From Scytonematopsis contorta HA4267-MV1 (GTDB taxonomy: Bacteria > Cyanobacteriota > Cyanobacteriia > Cyanobacteriales > Nostocaceae), in contig JAHHIC010000086.1 in NCBI GenBank assembly GCA_019359035.1, forward strand, positions 1 to 64,000: DNA of 64,000 nucleotides, written 5' to 3'. Position numbers and translations under genes: made by a program. Below the pieces are notes generated by a model that was not told the DNA's origin, did no database searches, and saw only the letters and a list, made by a program, of their open reading frames with translations. Shown here piece after piece: positions 8,438 to 18,052 of the stretch (within the stretch, counting starts at the first letter, position 1; the number at the start of each line of letters is the position of its first letter).

Positions 8438-9085
8438 ATGGAACACTTAGATGAAGCCCTATGTGAGTTTTCTGAATCCGTACAACACGACGCATATAAT
8501 GCATGGACATTACTAGAACTTAGCCTACAAGCATTTACAATCGAGCAGCAGTTGAGTTTAGGAAGCAGTGCTGTTTTGGAACATGCTGCTTACTTGAAAG
8601 AGCGGTCACAAACTTTGCTAGCAGAAACAAGAGATAGTAATGATAAAGATGGTCCCCTAGTTAGCTTCGATTTATTTACTGGCATTGTGCGAATGACTTC
8701 CAGAATTGACTTGGAAGATTTAAAGGAGCCTGAAATCGAGCAACAATATTCCACTCATGCTAAACATGACTATCCTCAAAGAGTGGATAAAGAAGCTGCT
8801 GTTACAGAACTTAATGAAAGTGATTCTAGTTTATTCTTGGCTCAAATCCACACTATCGATGATATCAAAACTTTAGCTGGTAGCGAAAATGTTGAGCTAT
8901 GGAAAAAAATGATATTAACCTTTTTTAAAGAAAGGGGTGAAAATAAAATGCAGTTAAAAATAATTGCCAAAAGCTTAAAAATGGCGTTTGTAGAAGTCTG
9001 GATAGGGGTACTTTTAGGAGATTTTATACTCGAACAGAAAGGTGATTTTTACGAAATTGATACAGTTTGGGTTTCTTGTCAATAA
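8438..9085 (+). CDS. Hypothetical protein
   Basis: A 215-residue soluble, mostly helical, acidic protein. The start at 8438 (MEHLDEALCEFSES) is preferred over a frame beginning at 8273, which would overlap the upstream gene deeply. The last 45 residues (MQLKIIAKSLKMAFVEVWIGVLLGDFILEQKGDFYEIDTVWVS) resemble the shape of a small winged-helix domain, but no family is recognised. It follows the Cys-rich hypothetical gene by 19 nt, suggesting a two-gene operon. Function unknown. Confidence 0.65.
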   Translation: MEHLDEALCEFSESVQHDAYNAWTLLELSLQAFTIEQQLSLGSSAVLEHAAYLKERSQTLLAETRDSNDKDGPLVSFDLFTGIVRMTSRIDLEDLKEPEIEQQYSTHAKHDYPQRVDKEAAVTELNESDSSLFLAQIHTIDDIKTLAGSENVELWKKMILTFFKERGENKMQLKIIAKSLKMAFVEVWIGVLLGDFILEQKGDFYEIDTVWVSCQ

Positions 9086-9241
9086 CGGTACTTAATATTT
9101 AACTAGTATTAACCAAATAGCTATCCGTATAATTTAATTGTCCCACACCTGCTTTGTCCAAGTCCTATTTGGATAGGTAATGCTAAAATAATTACAGTCT
9201 AGTTACCTTTGACATAAGACTTTATAAATACTATAGTCTAA

Positions 9242-9511
9242 ACTCCAGAAATTAAAGCGAAGTTTTTACCGCAGCGCAATGTCTTTGGGTTTGCTGAGTT
9301 GTTGGCTGAACCTCAAGATAAAGCACCAAAATTTCTCAAAGCTTCCAAAAAAGATAAAGCTACCGCAGTAGAAATTAACAGAAAAGAGAAAGCAGCACTT
9401 GGACAAGCTCAGAAGAAAGAAGCAGCAGTACCCAAACCAAATAAGGAAATTCCATTACCCAAAAAGGTTGTAAAAGAAAGCTTGTTTTTATATGACACAA
9501 GCAAGTTTTAG
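9242..9511 (+). pseudogene. Lys-rich open frame, probable gene remnant
   Basis: An open frame without a good start: a stop precedes 9242 and the first start-like codon is TTG at 9299. The upstream residues read as protein-like (IKAKFLPQRNVFGFAELLAEP) and the rest is Lys/Ala-rich (KASKKDKATAVEINRKEKAALG). The N-terminal part of a longer gene may be lost. No family recognised. Confidence 0.3.
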
Positions 9512-10169
9512 ATAATTACGGAGTCCAAATATTATGTTTCTCCGTAAGTTGTAATTAAAGGTCTCATATAATTATTTATAGGTTCAGCAACATCAAGTTA
9601 TGCAGTTTGTTATTCAACTAGCCAAAACACTTGAAAATGCTTAAGACGGAATAAAAATTAAAAAAACCTAAATTTTATTTATGAAAAAATATTTTTTTAG
9701 GGTCCCCCTAGGGCGAATAAAAAAAGTATCCTTGTACAAATTCCCTAATTTTAATTATGGGATTTCCCTGTTCCCTGTTAAGAGTTTCCTTTTAATCATA
9801 TAATTGAAGTTTTTAATGATTGTGTAAAAGTCAAATTTAAACTCTGGTATATAAATTCACAGGGTAAGCGCATATAATTTTGTAGCTTAAAATACAGAAT
9901 GTTTGACCAAAAGATGTAAAAAAATCAAATTTGAGTATTAAATATGTTAGGTAGGGGTATTAGTAGCATGGGAACAGAAAACCGGGTTAAGGCGTATTAC
10001 ATGAACACTACACATTTTTTCGGCGCTGTTCGTGGAGCGTGCCACTAGGCGAAACCCTTGATTTATCGCTCTTGAGGGTACTTGGCGATTTCAACTGCGG
10101 AGCTACGACAACCCTCAATAAAATCCTTATTCAATAAGACTTTTAAGCTTAACCCTGTTTTCTGTTCCG
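9512..10169. other. Non-coding stretch with IS-end-like 15-mer (9859-9873)
   Basis: No credible gene. Bases 9859-9873 (ACAGGGTAAGCGCAT) are the inverted copy of 112-126 and could be the left edge of the element carrying the IS4 transposase. A matching right edge after 11369 was not found. The rest is A/T-rich. Confidence 0.4.
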
Positions 10170-11369
10170 ATGATACTTGTACCCCTAACTCTATTATGGC
10201 GGGATGTCGCAGGGGTTACAGAACTAACACGAATGTTAGGGAGAGAAGGCTTCCTGTGGTGTAGACCTACGACTGTTAGTCAACAAGCAATGTCTCAAAG
10301 ATTTTTAACTTTTCCAGCCGAATTATTTGAACGAGTATTTGAAAATTTATTACCGACTTTAAGAGATGCTTGGTGTAATAGAAATAAACGACCTCTACCA
10401 GAAAGTATTCAATTTTCATTAACAAAATTTTCGAGAATTTGGATAATAGATGGCTCTACATTAGAAGCATTATTTTGTAAGCTCAAAAGTTTGGAAGATG
10501 TACCAAAAGGGCAGTTGGCAGGAAAAATGGCAACAGTAATAGATTTAATGACAAGGCTACCTGTGGAGATATGGTTTCAGGAGAATCCAAAAGCCTCGGA
10601 TACGAAACTTGAGGAAAATATATTACAATTGGTGACAGCAAAAACCTTACTATTGCTTGATAGAGGATTTTATCATTTTAGTTTTTGGCTACAGCTAATT
10701 GAAAAGGAAATTCACTTCATTACTCGACTAAAAAAGGGAGCAGCAATTAAGATTGAAGAAGTATTTACAAGTAGCTTTTCTTTACGAGATAGTTTGATAC
10801 GTTTGGGTTCTGGTACTGAAAAAACTCCTTTTATCACTTTACGTTTGATTGAAGTTCGTTCTGGTAAAACCTGGCATTCTTATCTAACAAGCGTGCTTGA
10901 CCCTCATGTATTACCACCCTACGTTGTTGCAGATTTGTACCGAAGACGTTGGAGAATTGAGGACGCTTTTAATACTGTAAAAAGGCTTTTGGGCTTAAGC
11001 TATTTGTGGACAGGTTCTATTAACGGTATCAAATTACAGATTTGGGGAACTTGGTTATTTTACGCTGTTTTGGTCGATTTGGGCGATGCCGTTGCTGACG
11101 AACTCTCTTTGCCTTTTGATTCGATTTCATTAGAGATGATTTATCGTGGAATGTACCATTTTTATGCAGCTCATCATAAAGGTAAAGCTACTGACCCAGT
11201 AAAGTATTTCGCGGCGCCAGAAAATAAAGATTTAGGTATTGTTAAAAAGCAACGAAAACCAAATGTTAAGTTAATTATCGCACCGTTTCCAGAAAAACAG
11301 CGAGGCTCTGACCAATTTTTCTTTAAAGCAATTTCTGAAACCCCCTTGACACCTGCCATGCAGGCTTAA
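10170..11369 (+). CDS. IS4-family transposase (possibly 5'-truncated)
   Basis: A 399-residue DDE transposase. First Asp is in IIDGSTLEAL, second Asp in LLLDRGFYHF, and the glutamate lies in the IS4 signature YRRRWRIEDAFNTVK, matching Y-(2)-R-(3)-E-(6)-K. No ribosome-binding site precedes the ATG at 10170, and the frame stays open back to a stop at 10119, so a few N-terminal residues may be missing or begin at a non-ATG codon. Downstream DNA has no obvious terminal inverted repeat. One GGCGCC site lies in the gene (11212), unlike the other insertion sequences nearby. The DDE core looks intact. Confidence 0.85.
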   Translation: MILVPLTLLWRDVAGVTELTRMLGREGFLWCRPTTVSQQAMSQRFLTFPAELFERVFENLLPTLRDAWCNRNKRPLPESIQFSLTKFSRIWIIDGSTLEALFCKLKSLEDVPKGQLAGKMATVIDLMTRLPVEIWFQENPKASDTKLEENILQLVTAKTLLLLDRGFYHFSFWLQLIEKEIHFITRLKKGAAIKIEEVFTSSFSLRDSLIRLGSGTEKTPFITLRLIEVRSGKTWHSYLTSVLDPHVLPPYVVADLYRRRWRIEDAFNTVKRLLGLSYLWTGSINGIKLQIWGTWLFYAVLVDLGDAVADELSLPFDSISLEMIYRGMYHFYAAHHKGKATDPVKYFAAPENKDLGIVKKQRKPNVKLIIAPFPEKQRGSDQFFFKAISETPLTPAMQA

Positions 11370-11439
11370 CTTGTGACCAATGGATATTAGGTTAACATTT
11401 TTATCATTAAATGGCTTATCTTTATAAACAGAGATGCTT

Positions 11440-11530
11440 ATGTCGAAAGGATTTGGCAAACCAAAACTTACCAAAATTGATAAATTTATTGAGCAAGCGG
11501 TAAATTATACCCGGTGCCGATTTTGGCTAC
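11440..11530 (+). pseudogene. N-terminal gene fragment (MSKGFGKPK...)
   Basis: An ATG opens a frame reading MSKGFGKPKLTKIDKFIEQA, which looks like the beginning of a cyanobacterial protein, but after about 30 codons it turns into Pro/Thr/Ser-rich sequence and runs into the antisense of the PEP-CTERM gene. Probably a truncated remnant left of the IS4 element. No function assigned. Confidence 0.3.
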
Positions 11531-11585
11531 CCGCCCCCGACACTCCGCATTCCGCCACCCGCTCTACTCCCATTTCACTTAACAG

Positions 11586-12755
11586 CTATGAGTTTTTCTT
11601 TTGGCGTAAATTTTTTCTAAATTGCAAAGTACTAAGACCAAACATAAGGATGATTCCACTTATACTACTTGGTTCTGGAACTGAGGAAGAAGGAGCTGAA
11701 CTCAGATACTTCACACCATAGTCGCTAGTGAACATAAAGTTATCAACCTTATTTCCCTCCTCATCAAAAACATTCACGCCTGTTAAAGTCAAGGTATTAG
11801 CAAAGTTTGATTCTGCAACAAAAGTTCCTTCACAATCAGCAACACCTAAGAATTTTTCCCCTTTAATGACTGGTCTTGGTAAGCATTTAGCGGTAACTAT
11901 TGCGCCAAAGGCGATATCGAGATTAAATTCTTGCCCAAAATTCATTGGGATTAACGGTGTTGAAATTGACTGAGCATCAGTAAAACGTTGATAGCCTGCT
12001 GGAAATATTGAAGTACCATTGTTTCTAATTGCTAAAGCGCCAAAAGCATCCATCTCAACTTTGCTCTCTGTCTTGGGTATGTTGAACAGCACTCTTGCCC
12101 CACCACCAGTCAATTTAAAAAGTAACTGATAGAAACCAGAACCAGTCTTCGTTAAGGAAGAGATAGTTGGTGTATCCTTTAAAACCGATACTGCAAAACT
12201 TAACGCTGTTTCACCTAAAAAGCAACTGCTACCATTAATAGTACCAGCCTCGCCAATATCAAGATCACAATCATTTGAAGGAGATGGTACGTATCCTAAA
12301 GAATTTATAGACCCCCCTGTGCCAGCTTTAAAATTCAAAACATTGTTTTGAAATGTGATTGAAGATGTTGGTATTGCCACTATATCTACTATTTGAGTAC
12401 CAAGTGAACCTGTTTTTACTACTTTATCAATGAATGCGCTTTCTGGATTGAAAGGATCATAAGTAGCTGGATCGTAAGTAGATAAATTGACAGATTTTCC
12501 TATACTAGAACCATTTAACTCGTAGTAGTCAAGATTATTCACAACCAAGCTAGGATTATCAAAGAAGCGATTGATTTCAGCCAGATCGTTGTATTCCCGA
12601 CTCAAAAAACCGCTAACATTTCCTGCTCCCGCCATCAGTGTTGCTGCCGAAGCTGTGAAAGAAGTACTATTAACTGCAACGAAAAAGATACTAACACTGG
12701 CAGCAATTAATCCAGATTTTTGATTAATATTCAATATTATACTCCTTTTTATCAT
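11586..12755 (-). CDS. PEP-CTERM sorting-domain protein
   Basis: A 389-residue exported protein: signal peptide (about residues 1-38, hydrophobic core ending in SFTASAA), a beta-rich Ser/Thr/Asn-rich body, and a C-terminal PEP-CTERM tail (SSVPEPSSISGIILMFGLST followed by a basic FRKNLRQKK end). The tail is recognised and cut by exosortase, placing the protein in the extracellular matrix or outer surface. The exosortase is not in this window. No catalytic motif is visible in the body. It is the first gene of the GGCGCC-rich segment, although no GGCGCC was found inside it. Confidence 0.85.
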   Translation of the reverse strand: MIKRSIILNINQKSGLIAASVSIFFVAVNSTSFTASAATLMAGAGNVSGFLSREYNDLAEINRFFDNPSLVVNNLDYYELNGSSIGKSVNLSTYDPATYDPFNPESAFIDKVVKTGSLGTQIVDIVAIPTSSITFQNNVLNFKAGTGGSINSLGYVPSPSNDCDLDIGEAGTINGSSCFLGETALSFAVSVLKDTPTISSLTKTGSGFYQLLFKLTGGGARVLFNIPKTESKVEMDAFGALAIRNNGTSIFPAGYQRFTDAQSISTPLIPMNFGQEFNLDIAFGAIVTAKCLPRPVIKGEKFLGVADCEGTFVAESNFANTLTLTGVNVFDEEGNKVDNFMFTSDYGVKYLSSAPSSSVPEPSSISGIILMFGLSTLQFRKNLRQKKNS

Positions 12756-13180
12756 TACCCTAGCCCTTTCTCTGTTTCGAGCATAGGTTAGGCGCCCTAA
12801 GTAAAATTACTAACTCTTCTCAAGTTATACTACTATGACTGTAAAGTTTCTAGATGTTATTACGATTTTTATTTGAAGAGATTTTAAAGGCTTTTAATAA
12901 AAACCACAGCAAGCGTGCTTTATAAAAGGCGCCTGTTGTGGCAGATTGTTCTAGATATACAAACCTAGAACCTCAAAGTGAATCATATTGATACTACTCC
13001 ATTGAAGAGTCAGGCGCCGATATACTGTATAGTATTATTTATTACCTAAATTGACAATTTATCTATGAAACAAAGAGTACTTTTACAAAAACCTTGCACT
13101 ATAGCGGAACTCCGAAGAGCGCCATAGATGGATTATACGCCGCGCGCTCCAATATCCGTAACACTATATAATTACTAACT
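12756..13180. other. Intergenic region between divergent exported-protein genes
   Basis: About 425 bases without a gene, holding three GGCGCC palindromes (12791, 12927, 13013). It must contain promoters for both flanking genes, but no convincing -10/-35 pair or riboswitch could be singled out. Confidence 0.5.
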
Positions 13181-13735
13181 ATGAAATCTTCAAAACATTT
13201 ATACTCACTGATTGCTGCACTTGTCGGCGCCTGTGTTACGGCAAGCTTTGCGATTGCCCAGCCGAAACCTTCATCGAATCAAGCAAAACTAACAACTACT
13301 CAATTAAAGGTGTTACGTTCAATTGGGTTAAACATTGCACTACCAACTTATGTACCAGCAAATTTTAGATTAAGTAGAGCGTCGGTAGAAGCTGGGCGCG
13401 AAAATGCTCAAGGACTGCGCTACTTAGTCGTTTATGAAAATTACGATGGAGATAGATGTTTTGCTATTGAGTCAACATCCGGTGGTATTGGTGATTTGCC
13501 TCCAGGTTCAAATAGTTATGCAATCAATTCTCCACTATTTGGTAAAAGCTCTTTGGAACAAGGATTATACGGGAATGCAAAACAACAAACATTACTATCC
13601 CAATGGTTAGGTTCCAAGAATGGTCCTTTTTATCGATTTGTCGGTGCTAATGTGGCGCCTGAGTTATCAAGATGCAATAATATTTCTCCCCAAGAAGCTG
13701 TAAAAGTTACGCAATCGATTCGATATCTAAAATAA
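13181..13735 (+). CDS. Secreted hypothetical protein
   Basis: A 184-residue protein with a signal peptide (MKSSKHLYSLIAALVGACVTASFAIAQ). The mature part has a recognisable motif of small cyanobacterial exported proteins: IALPTYVPANFRLSRA, then RYLVVYENYDGDRCFAIESTSGGIGDLP. No enzyme residues are evident. It appears complete, ends before a degenerate region and has two GGCGCC sites. Periplasmic or extracellular location inferred. Confidence 0.7.
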   Translation: MKSSKHLYSLIAALVGACVTASFAIAQPKPSSNQAKLTTTQLKVLRSIGLNIALPTYVPANFRLSRASVEAGRENAQGLRYLVVYENYDGDRCFAIESTSGGIGDLPPGSNSYAINSPLFGKSSLEQGLYGNAKQQTLLSQWLGSKNGPFYRFVGANVAPELSRCNNISPQEAVKVTQSIRYLK

Positions 13736-13885
13736 TGCGCGTACTCATGCAGTAAATAACGCGAATTTACCATAACAGGACGTGGCAGTTTACCACCCAG
13801 TCCCCTCGAACCAATGACAGGTACGACTACAACCCGCGCGCTCGCTACTTTAGAGCAAGGAAATTTAGAGAAGGCGCCTGTATCG

Positions 13886-14146
13886 TTAATAAACAATTCC
13901 CCTGCTCCTCAAATCGTTGAAGCGCTCTTGTTGGGTAAAAACTGGTGATGGTGGTGTTGAACTTGTTGCAGCGGCGCCTTCTGTAACTCCAAATTCTACT
14001 AAAGCGACTGAAAATTGCTCGGTTGTACAATCCATCTCAAAGCCATAAACAGCGCCTTTGATATTCTGGAATGCTCCGACTCGGAAGCGCACGCTGTTCC
14101 CCGATGCATTGCTCCCGCTGAAATGTTGGTTGATTAAGTAGCGCAT
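13886..14146 (-). pseudogene. Possible small gene or remnant
   Basis: An 86-codon frame (MRYLINQHFSGSNASGNSVRFRVGAFQNIKGAVYGFE...) with protein-like composition. Neighbouring frames on the same strand down to about 13740 also read as plausible fragments, suggesting a longer gene broken by frameshifts. No family recognised; could be chance. Confidence 0.25.
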
Positions 14147-14227
14147 ATAAATCTTTAAATACTTAAATATCTAGATACTTAAAAAATGCACTACTGGCAC
14201 TCAATGTTGGTTGATTGTTGAACTACC

Positions 14228-14698
14228 GTGTCCAGTAATGTTCAACAATTTGTCAATGAAGCTTATCGCCTTATGTCAGAATTACCTCCTAATATGTATC
14301 AAGTTATTCAAAAGAGTGAAGCTGAGGGGAAAACTGATTCTCCAGAGTATCAAGCCGCGATGGAAGTTTTTAAACAACGTCACTTTTGTCTTTTAAACCC
14401 AATACCAGATTCTGTGCAACGAGCCTATCAAAAAGTTGGTCAAGACTTTCGTGGTGCTGGTAAAATCATCGATTGGGATGTCACATCAAAACTTGCAACA
14501 ATTCAAATACCAACACTGTTAATTAGTGGTCGTTACGACCAAGTGACTCCAGCTTGTGTTAAGCCACTTTATCAGAAAATTGCTGGCTCTAAATGGCTCA
14601 TATTTGAAGAAAGTTCACATTTGCCTCATTTAGAAGAGCATGAAAAGTTTATTCAGGCTGTTTCCGAGTTTCTAGTAGCGGTCGAGGAGAACAACTAA
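14228..14698 (+). pseudogene. C-terminal part of alpha/beta hydrolase (proline iminopeptidase-like)
   Basis: The 156-residue frame matches only the back half of an alpha/beta-hydrolase: cap-domain helices, then the strand with the acid residue (IPTLLISGRYDQVTP) and the catalytic His region (FEESSHLPHLEEHEKFIQAVSEFL). The N-terminal half with the nucleophile elbow (G-x-S-x-G) is absent and the upstream DNA does not encode it in any frame. Family members are about 290 residues. Hence a truncated, inactive remnant. The GTG at 14228 is unlikely to be a real start. Confidence 0.75.
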
Positions 14699-14805
14699 AA
14701 TTCAGTAAAAATAAATTTTGTGTACTAGTTATATATTATTTTATAACTAACACGTTACTATCGATGGCATCAATTATTATTAAAACGGACTGGCGCCACT
14801 TATTA

Positions 14806-15945
14806 GACATCTCCGAAAAATAATTAAACTCTGGTAAAATAATATAAAAGGGTGTTTTACCGGAGTCTTTATGATGAGCAGTGTATTAGAGTATATTGAG
14901 AATAGCCCTCAAGAAGCACAACGTTTACTAGGCTTGAAATATGAACAATTGAAGCAGCTTTTAGAAAAAGCGATAGAGCTACATAAGCAAAAGCTGGAAT
15001 TAGCAGAGTCTAAAAAAGTAAGAATCATTCTCGGTGGAGGTGGACGAAAGCCAAAATTATCTACGACGGAACAAATAATATTAACATTAACATATTTACG
15101 ACATTTAACAACATTCCAATTACTCGGTATTCAATTTGGAGTAAGTGAGACAACGGCAAACGATACATTTAATTATTGGTTCCCAATATTGGGAGAATTG
15201 TTGCCACCAAGTTTGCTTGAACAGGTAAAAAAAACTCCTCAGACTACGAAATTGTTAAAGAACTTTTAACGGATTTTGAATTAATCGTAGATAGCTACGA
15301 GCAGCCAATAGAAAGACCTGGGGAGTATGAAGAACAAAAAAAGAATTATTCAGGTAAAAAAGCAAACCATACTAAAAAAAATCAATTAATCGTTCTACCT
15401 AACGGTAAGGATATTGTTGATGCAGTCGCAGGTGAACCTGGTCCTAAAAGCGATATAAATTTGTTTCGCGAAACAACAAAGGACTTTGACCCCAGACAAA
15501 AATTTCAGGGTGATAAAGCTTATAATGGAGAAAAATCTATTAAAACACCCAAGAAAAAACCTATAAAAAGAGAATTAACACTAAAAGAAAAAGAGATAAA
15601 TAAAGAGCTAGCGAGTGAGCGAATTTTTGTAGAACACTTAATCCGTTTAGTAAAAATATTTAGAGTAGCCCAAGAAAGATTCAGATTAAATGTACATAAA
15701 TATGAGCAAATAATTATGACTATTTGTGGGCTGGTTCGATTACGAATAGGGACATTTGTTTTTTAGCCATAAAAGTCTTGATTTATCTCGGCTTAATTCT
15801 CTTAAAGAGATATAATATTTTTGATTTTTTTCAACATTAAGTATCTCTAATGCTTATTCTAACGTAGAGCGAGGCTATGTTTGCCATAAGGCGTTCGCTT
15901 TTATAAAGTAGTCATAGTAAGCACTTGACCATTTTCGGAGATGTC
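14806..15945 (+). mobile_element. IS5-like insertion sequence (complete, TA target duplication)
   Basis: Bounded by a perfect 14-bp inverted repeat GACATCTCCGAAAA (14806-14819; inverted at 15932-15945), flanked by TA on each side as target duplication. Length is about 1140 bp. It carries a transposase encoded in two overlapping frames. Removing the element and one TA joins the minus-strand gene at 15945-16886 to its original stop codon. It has no GGCGCC site although its surroundings do, so it arrived later. A TA duplication plus frameshifted transposase fits the IS427-like group of IS5. Confidence 0.88.
14871..15766 (+). CDS. IS5-like transposase, two frames joined by -1 frameshift
   Basis: Frame 1 (14871-15269) gives the N-terminal helix-turn-helix part (VLEYIENSPQEAQRLLGL..., LTYLRHLTTFQLLGIQFGVSETT). 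The -1 frame continues without a stop from about 15233 to 15766 and gives the DDE part (IVDSYEQP, FQGDKAYNGE, then the basic C-terminus VEHLIRLVKIF). At the junction there is an eight-A run containing A_AAA_AAA in the zero frame (15227-15233), a classic slippery heptamer. Programmed frameshifting is normal for this IS group, so the gene is probably functional rather than broken. A hairpin-like GGTAAAA...TTTTACC repeat precedes the start. Confidence 0.82.
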
Positions 15946-16886
15946 TATTGATTATCGGCGCCGCCCATCACAAGTACTGGCTCTATCCAGATAAGCTTTC
16001 TTTTACTTCGTCCCTCTCCATAAGCTTGATTACGAAGATAACCCCGGCGCCAATGTACGCTCTTTGAACTTCCTGTACTGGCGCCTGTATTTTCAGTATT
16101 ACCTTCTCTTTTTAATTTAAATTCTTTACCTATCCATAATGGTTCGTAGTAGTCCTTGTCATTTTTCTTAGAAAATCCTTTATTTATAACTACCCGCGCG
16201 CTTTCATTCTCCACATATTCTGGGCGAGCTTGCATTATTAAAAGTAATCGTAAAAATATTGATTGTAAATAAGTGTTGAACTCTACAACTGTCTCTGAAT
16301 CAATATCAGCCGCATCAGTATAATAAAATCTATTTTGATTTTCAATTAATTTATATCGGCGACAAAAAGAAGATAGACCATCGGTTCCTGCCCAATACAA
16401 TAAACCTTTGGATGAATCGCAATGCCAGTATATAGCTTGCATACTACGATTTTCTGGGGATAATATGGCGCCTTCAGGTAACATAAAAATCCCTGTTTTC
16501 ATTGCCCAATTCAAATTCTCAGTTTCTACTGATAAATCTGATTGCATCAATCCTGTTAGCAAATCCTTAGATACATAATAAGTAGGGCACTTGGCTTCGC
16601 CTACCTTGTACATCGCATATGCGCTGATATACATTGATTCTTTTGGATGGGCTAACACCGCGCGTTCTATATCAAAATCATCTCCTACGGAAAAATAGAT
16701 ATTAGCTATATTACTTATTACTTTCTCATACGAAGCATACCCCTCTACATGTGTAAGTGGACGCAGAACTATTTGATTGAACCAACCTTTAATTGCCTCA
16801 AAATGTTTACGCCAGAAACTAGCATCGCAGCTATTACAGATAAATACGCATTGGTTGACACTGGGAGGCGCCTTAAACCTGAACAT
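15945..16886 (-). CDS. Hypothetical protein with HWRRGYLRNQ C-terminal motif
   Basis: A 313-residue soluble protein. The N-terminal region contains a CNSC-like Cys pair and helical segments; the last 35 residues include SVHWRRGYLRNQAYGEGRSK and LIWIEPVLVMG, a motif I recall at the C-terminus of many uncharacterised bacterial and phage proteins. No enzyme function can be given. Its stop codon TAG is completed by the inverted repeat of the adjacent IS; without the IS the same codon position would read TAA, so the protein is unaffected. It begins 12 nt after the beta-propeller gene on the same strand, but a functional link is unclear. Confidence 0.65.
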   Translation of the reverse strand: MFRFKAPPSVNQCVFICNSCDASFWRKHFEAIKGWFNQIVLRPLTHVEGYASYEKVISNIANIYFSVGDDFDIERAVLAHPKESMYISAYAMYKVGEAKCPTYYVSKDLLTGLMQSDLSVETENLNWAMKTGIFMLPEGAILSPENRSMQAIYWHCDSSKGLLYWAGTDGLSSFCRRYKLIENQNRFYYTDAADIDSETVVEFNTYLQSIFLRLLLIMQARPEYVENESARVVINKGFSKKNDKDYYEPLWIGKEFKLKREGNTENTGASTGSSKSVHWRRGYLRNQAYGEGRSKRKLIWIEPVLVMGGADNQ

Positions 16887-16898
16887 ATTTTCACAATA

Positions 16899-17888
16899 CT
16901 AATGTTTTCTACGCCTGATATTAAGACTACTAACAAAAATAAAAGCCAAGATTGCAACAATAGAAGTAGGTTCTGGAATATCTTTAACAAATACTATTGA
17001 AGTCGGTCCATCTAAACCACCACTACCTACAGGGACAAAAGCATCTCTGAAAGCTCCTGTTTTTGCGTCATAACGAAGAATGTTATCAGTTTCAAAACTA
17101 TTTACATATAACTCGCCATCTAATCCAAATTTAGCTTCTACAGGACGGGTCAAACCTCCACTACCGCTTGTGACAAAAGTATCTACAAATTCACCTGTTG
17201 TACCGTTGTAACGAGATACACTATTAGTTCCAGGATTTGCAATGTAAAGATTACCGTCTGGTGCAAAAGTAAAATCAGCAAACCTATCACCTTTGTTTCC
17301 TGTTATAAAAGTATCAATGAAGGCTCCGGTTTTACCATTATATTTTAAAATTTTGCCATCAAACACATTACCTACGTAGAAATTATTATCATACCCAAAA
17401 TCAATCCCGACTGGTCCAAATATTCCACCGCTACCAGGCGCCACAAAGTCATCAATTTTGGCACCTGTTTTACCGTCATAACGCACAACCTTATTTCTAC
17501 TTTGATTCGTACTAGAACTCGAAAGATATAAATTACCATCAACTCCAAAAGTTAAATCCTCTACGAAATCTAATTCTTTATCAGTTATAAAAGTATCAAT
17601 AAATGCTCCTGTTTGAGCGTTATAACGTAAAATGCTATCAGTACGAATGCTTATTACATAGAGTAGTCCATCTGAACCAATAAGCATACCAGATGGGCCG
17701 TTTAATCCACCGCTACCTGTTGGAACAAGAGTATCAATAAAATCTCCTGTTTTATCGTCATAGCGCAAGATGGAATTATTTCTTATGCTCGTAACTAGCA
17801 TTGCGGCTTTACTAGAAGGCGCCGTTAATCCCAACAGCGCGAAAGCAATTAACCAGAAGCGTAACTTACAAAACTTTAAAAATCTCAT
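16899..17888 (-). CDS. NHL/Vgb-like beta-propeller protein with PEP-CTERM tail
   Basis: A 329-residue exported protein. Signal peptide at residues 1-28 (ends SSKAA). The body is about six repeats of roughly 45 residues built on ILRYDDKTGDFIDTLVP-GSGGLNGPSG-GSDGLLYV, the pattern of NHL or SMP-30-like propeller blades. The C-terminus has DIPEPTSIVAILAFIFV and a basic RRRKH end, a PEP-CTERM exosortase signal. It probably sits on the cell surface or sheath and may bind ligands. Same sorting class as the gene at 11586, within the same GGCGCC-rich segment. Confidence 0.88.
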   Translation of the reverse strand: MRFLKFCKLRFWLIAFALLGLTAPSSKAAMLVTSIRNNSILRYDDKTGDFIDTLVPTGSGGLNGPSGMLIGSDGLLYVISIRTDSILRYNAQTGAFIDTFITDKELDFVEDLTFGVDGNLYLSSSSTNQSRNKVVRYDGKTGAKIDDFVAPGSGGIFGPVGIDFGYDNNFYVGNVFDGKILKYNGKTGAFIDTFITGNKGDRFADFTFAPDGNLYIANPGTNSVSRYNGTTGEFVDTFVTSGSGGLTRPVEAKFGLDGELYVNSFETDNILRYDAKTGAFRDAFVPVGSGGLDGPTSIVFVKDIPEPTSIVAILAFIFVSSLNIRRRKH

Positions 17889-18052
17889 TTTTGGAAGAGA
17901 CAGAGGTTAACCATAGTTAGGATATCACCTGCCGACGCTATAATTATTAATATATTTGAACTACAAATGAGTAAGATGAATGAACTTGAACGTTAACGTT
18001 AACGTAGTTTTCCTGTAAGGTAGTTATCCCGCTCTTTAGTGAGCGGCGCCGA

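Noticed and set aside
10082-10264. 60-codon frame overlapping the IS4 transposase start
   Set aside because: Different frame from the transposase with no similarity to its N-terminus; likely shadow.
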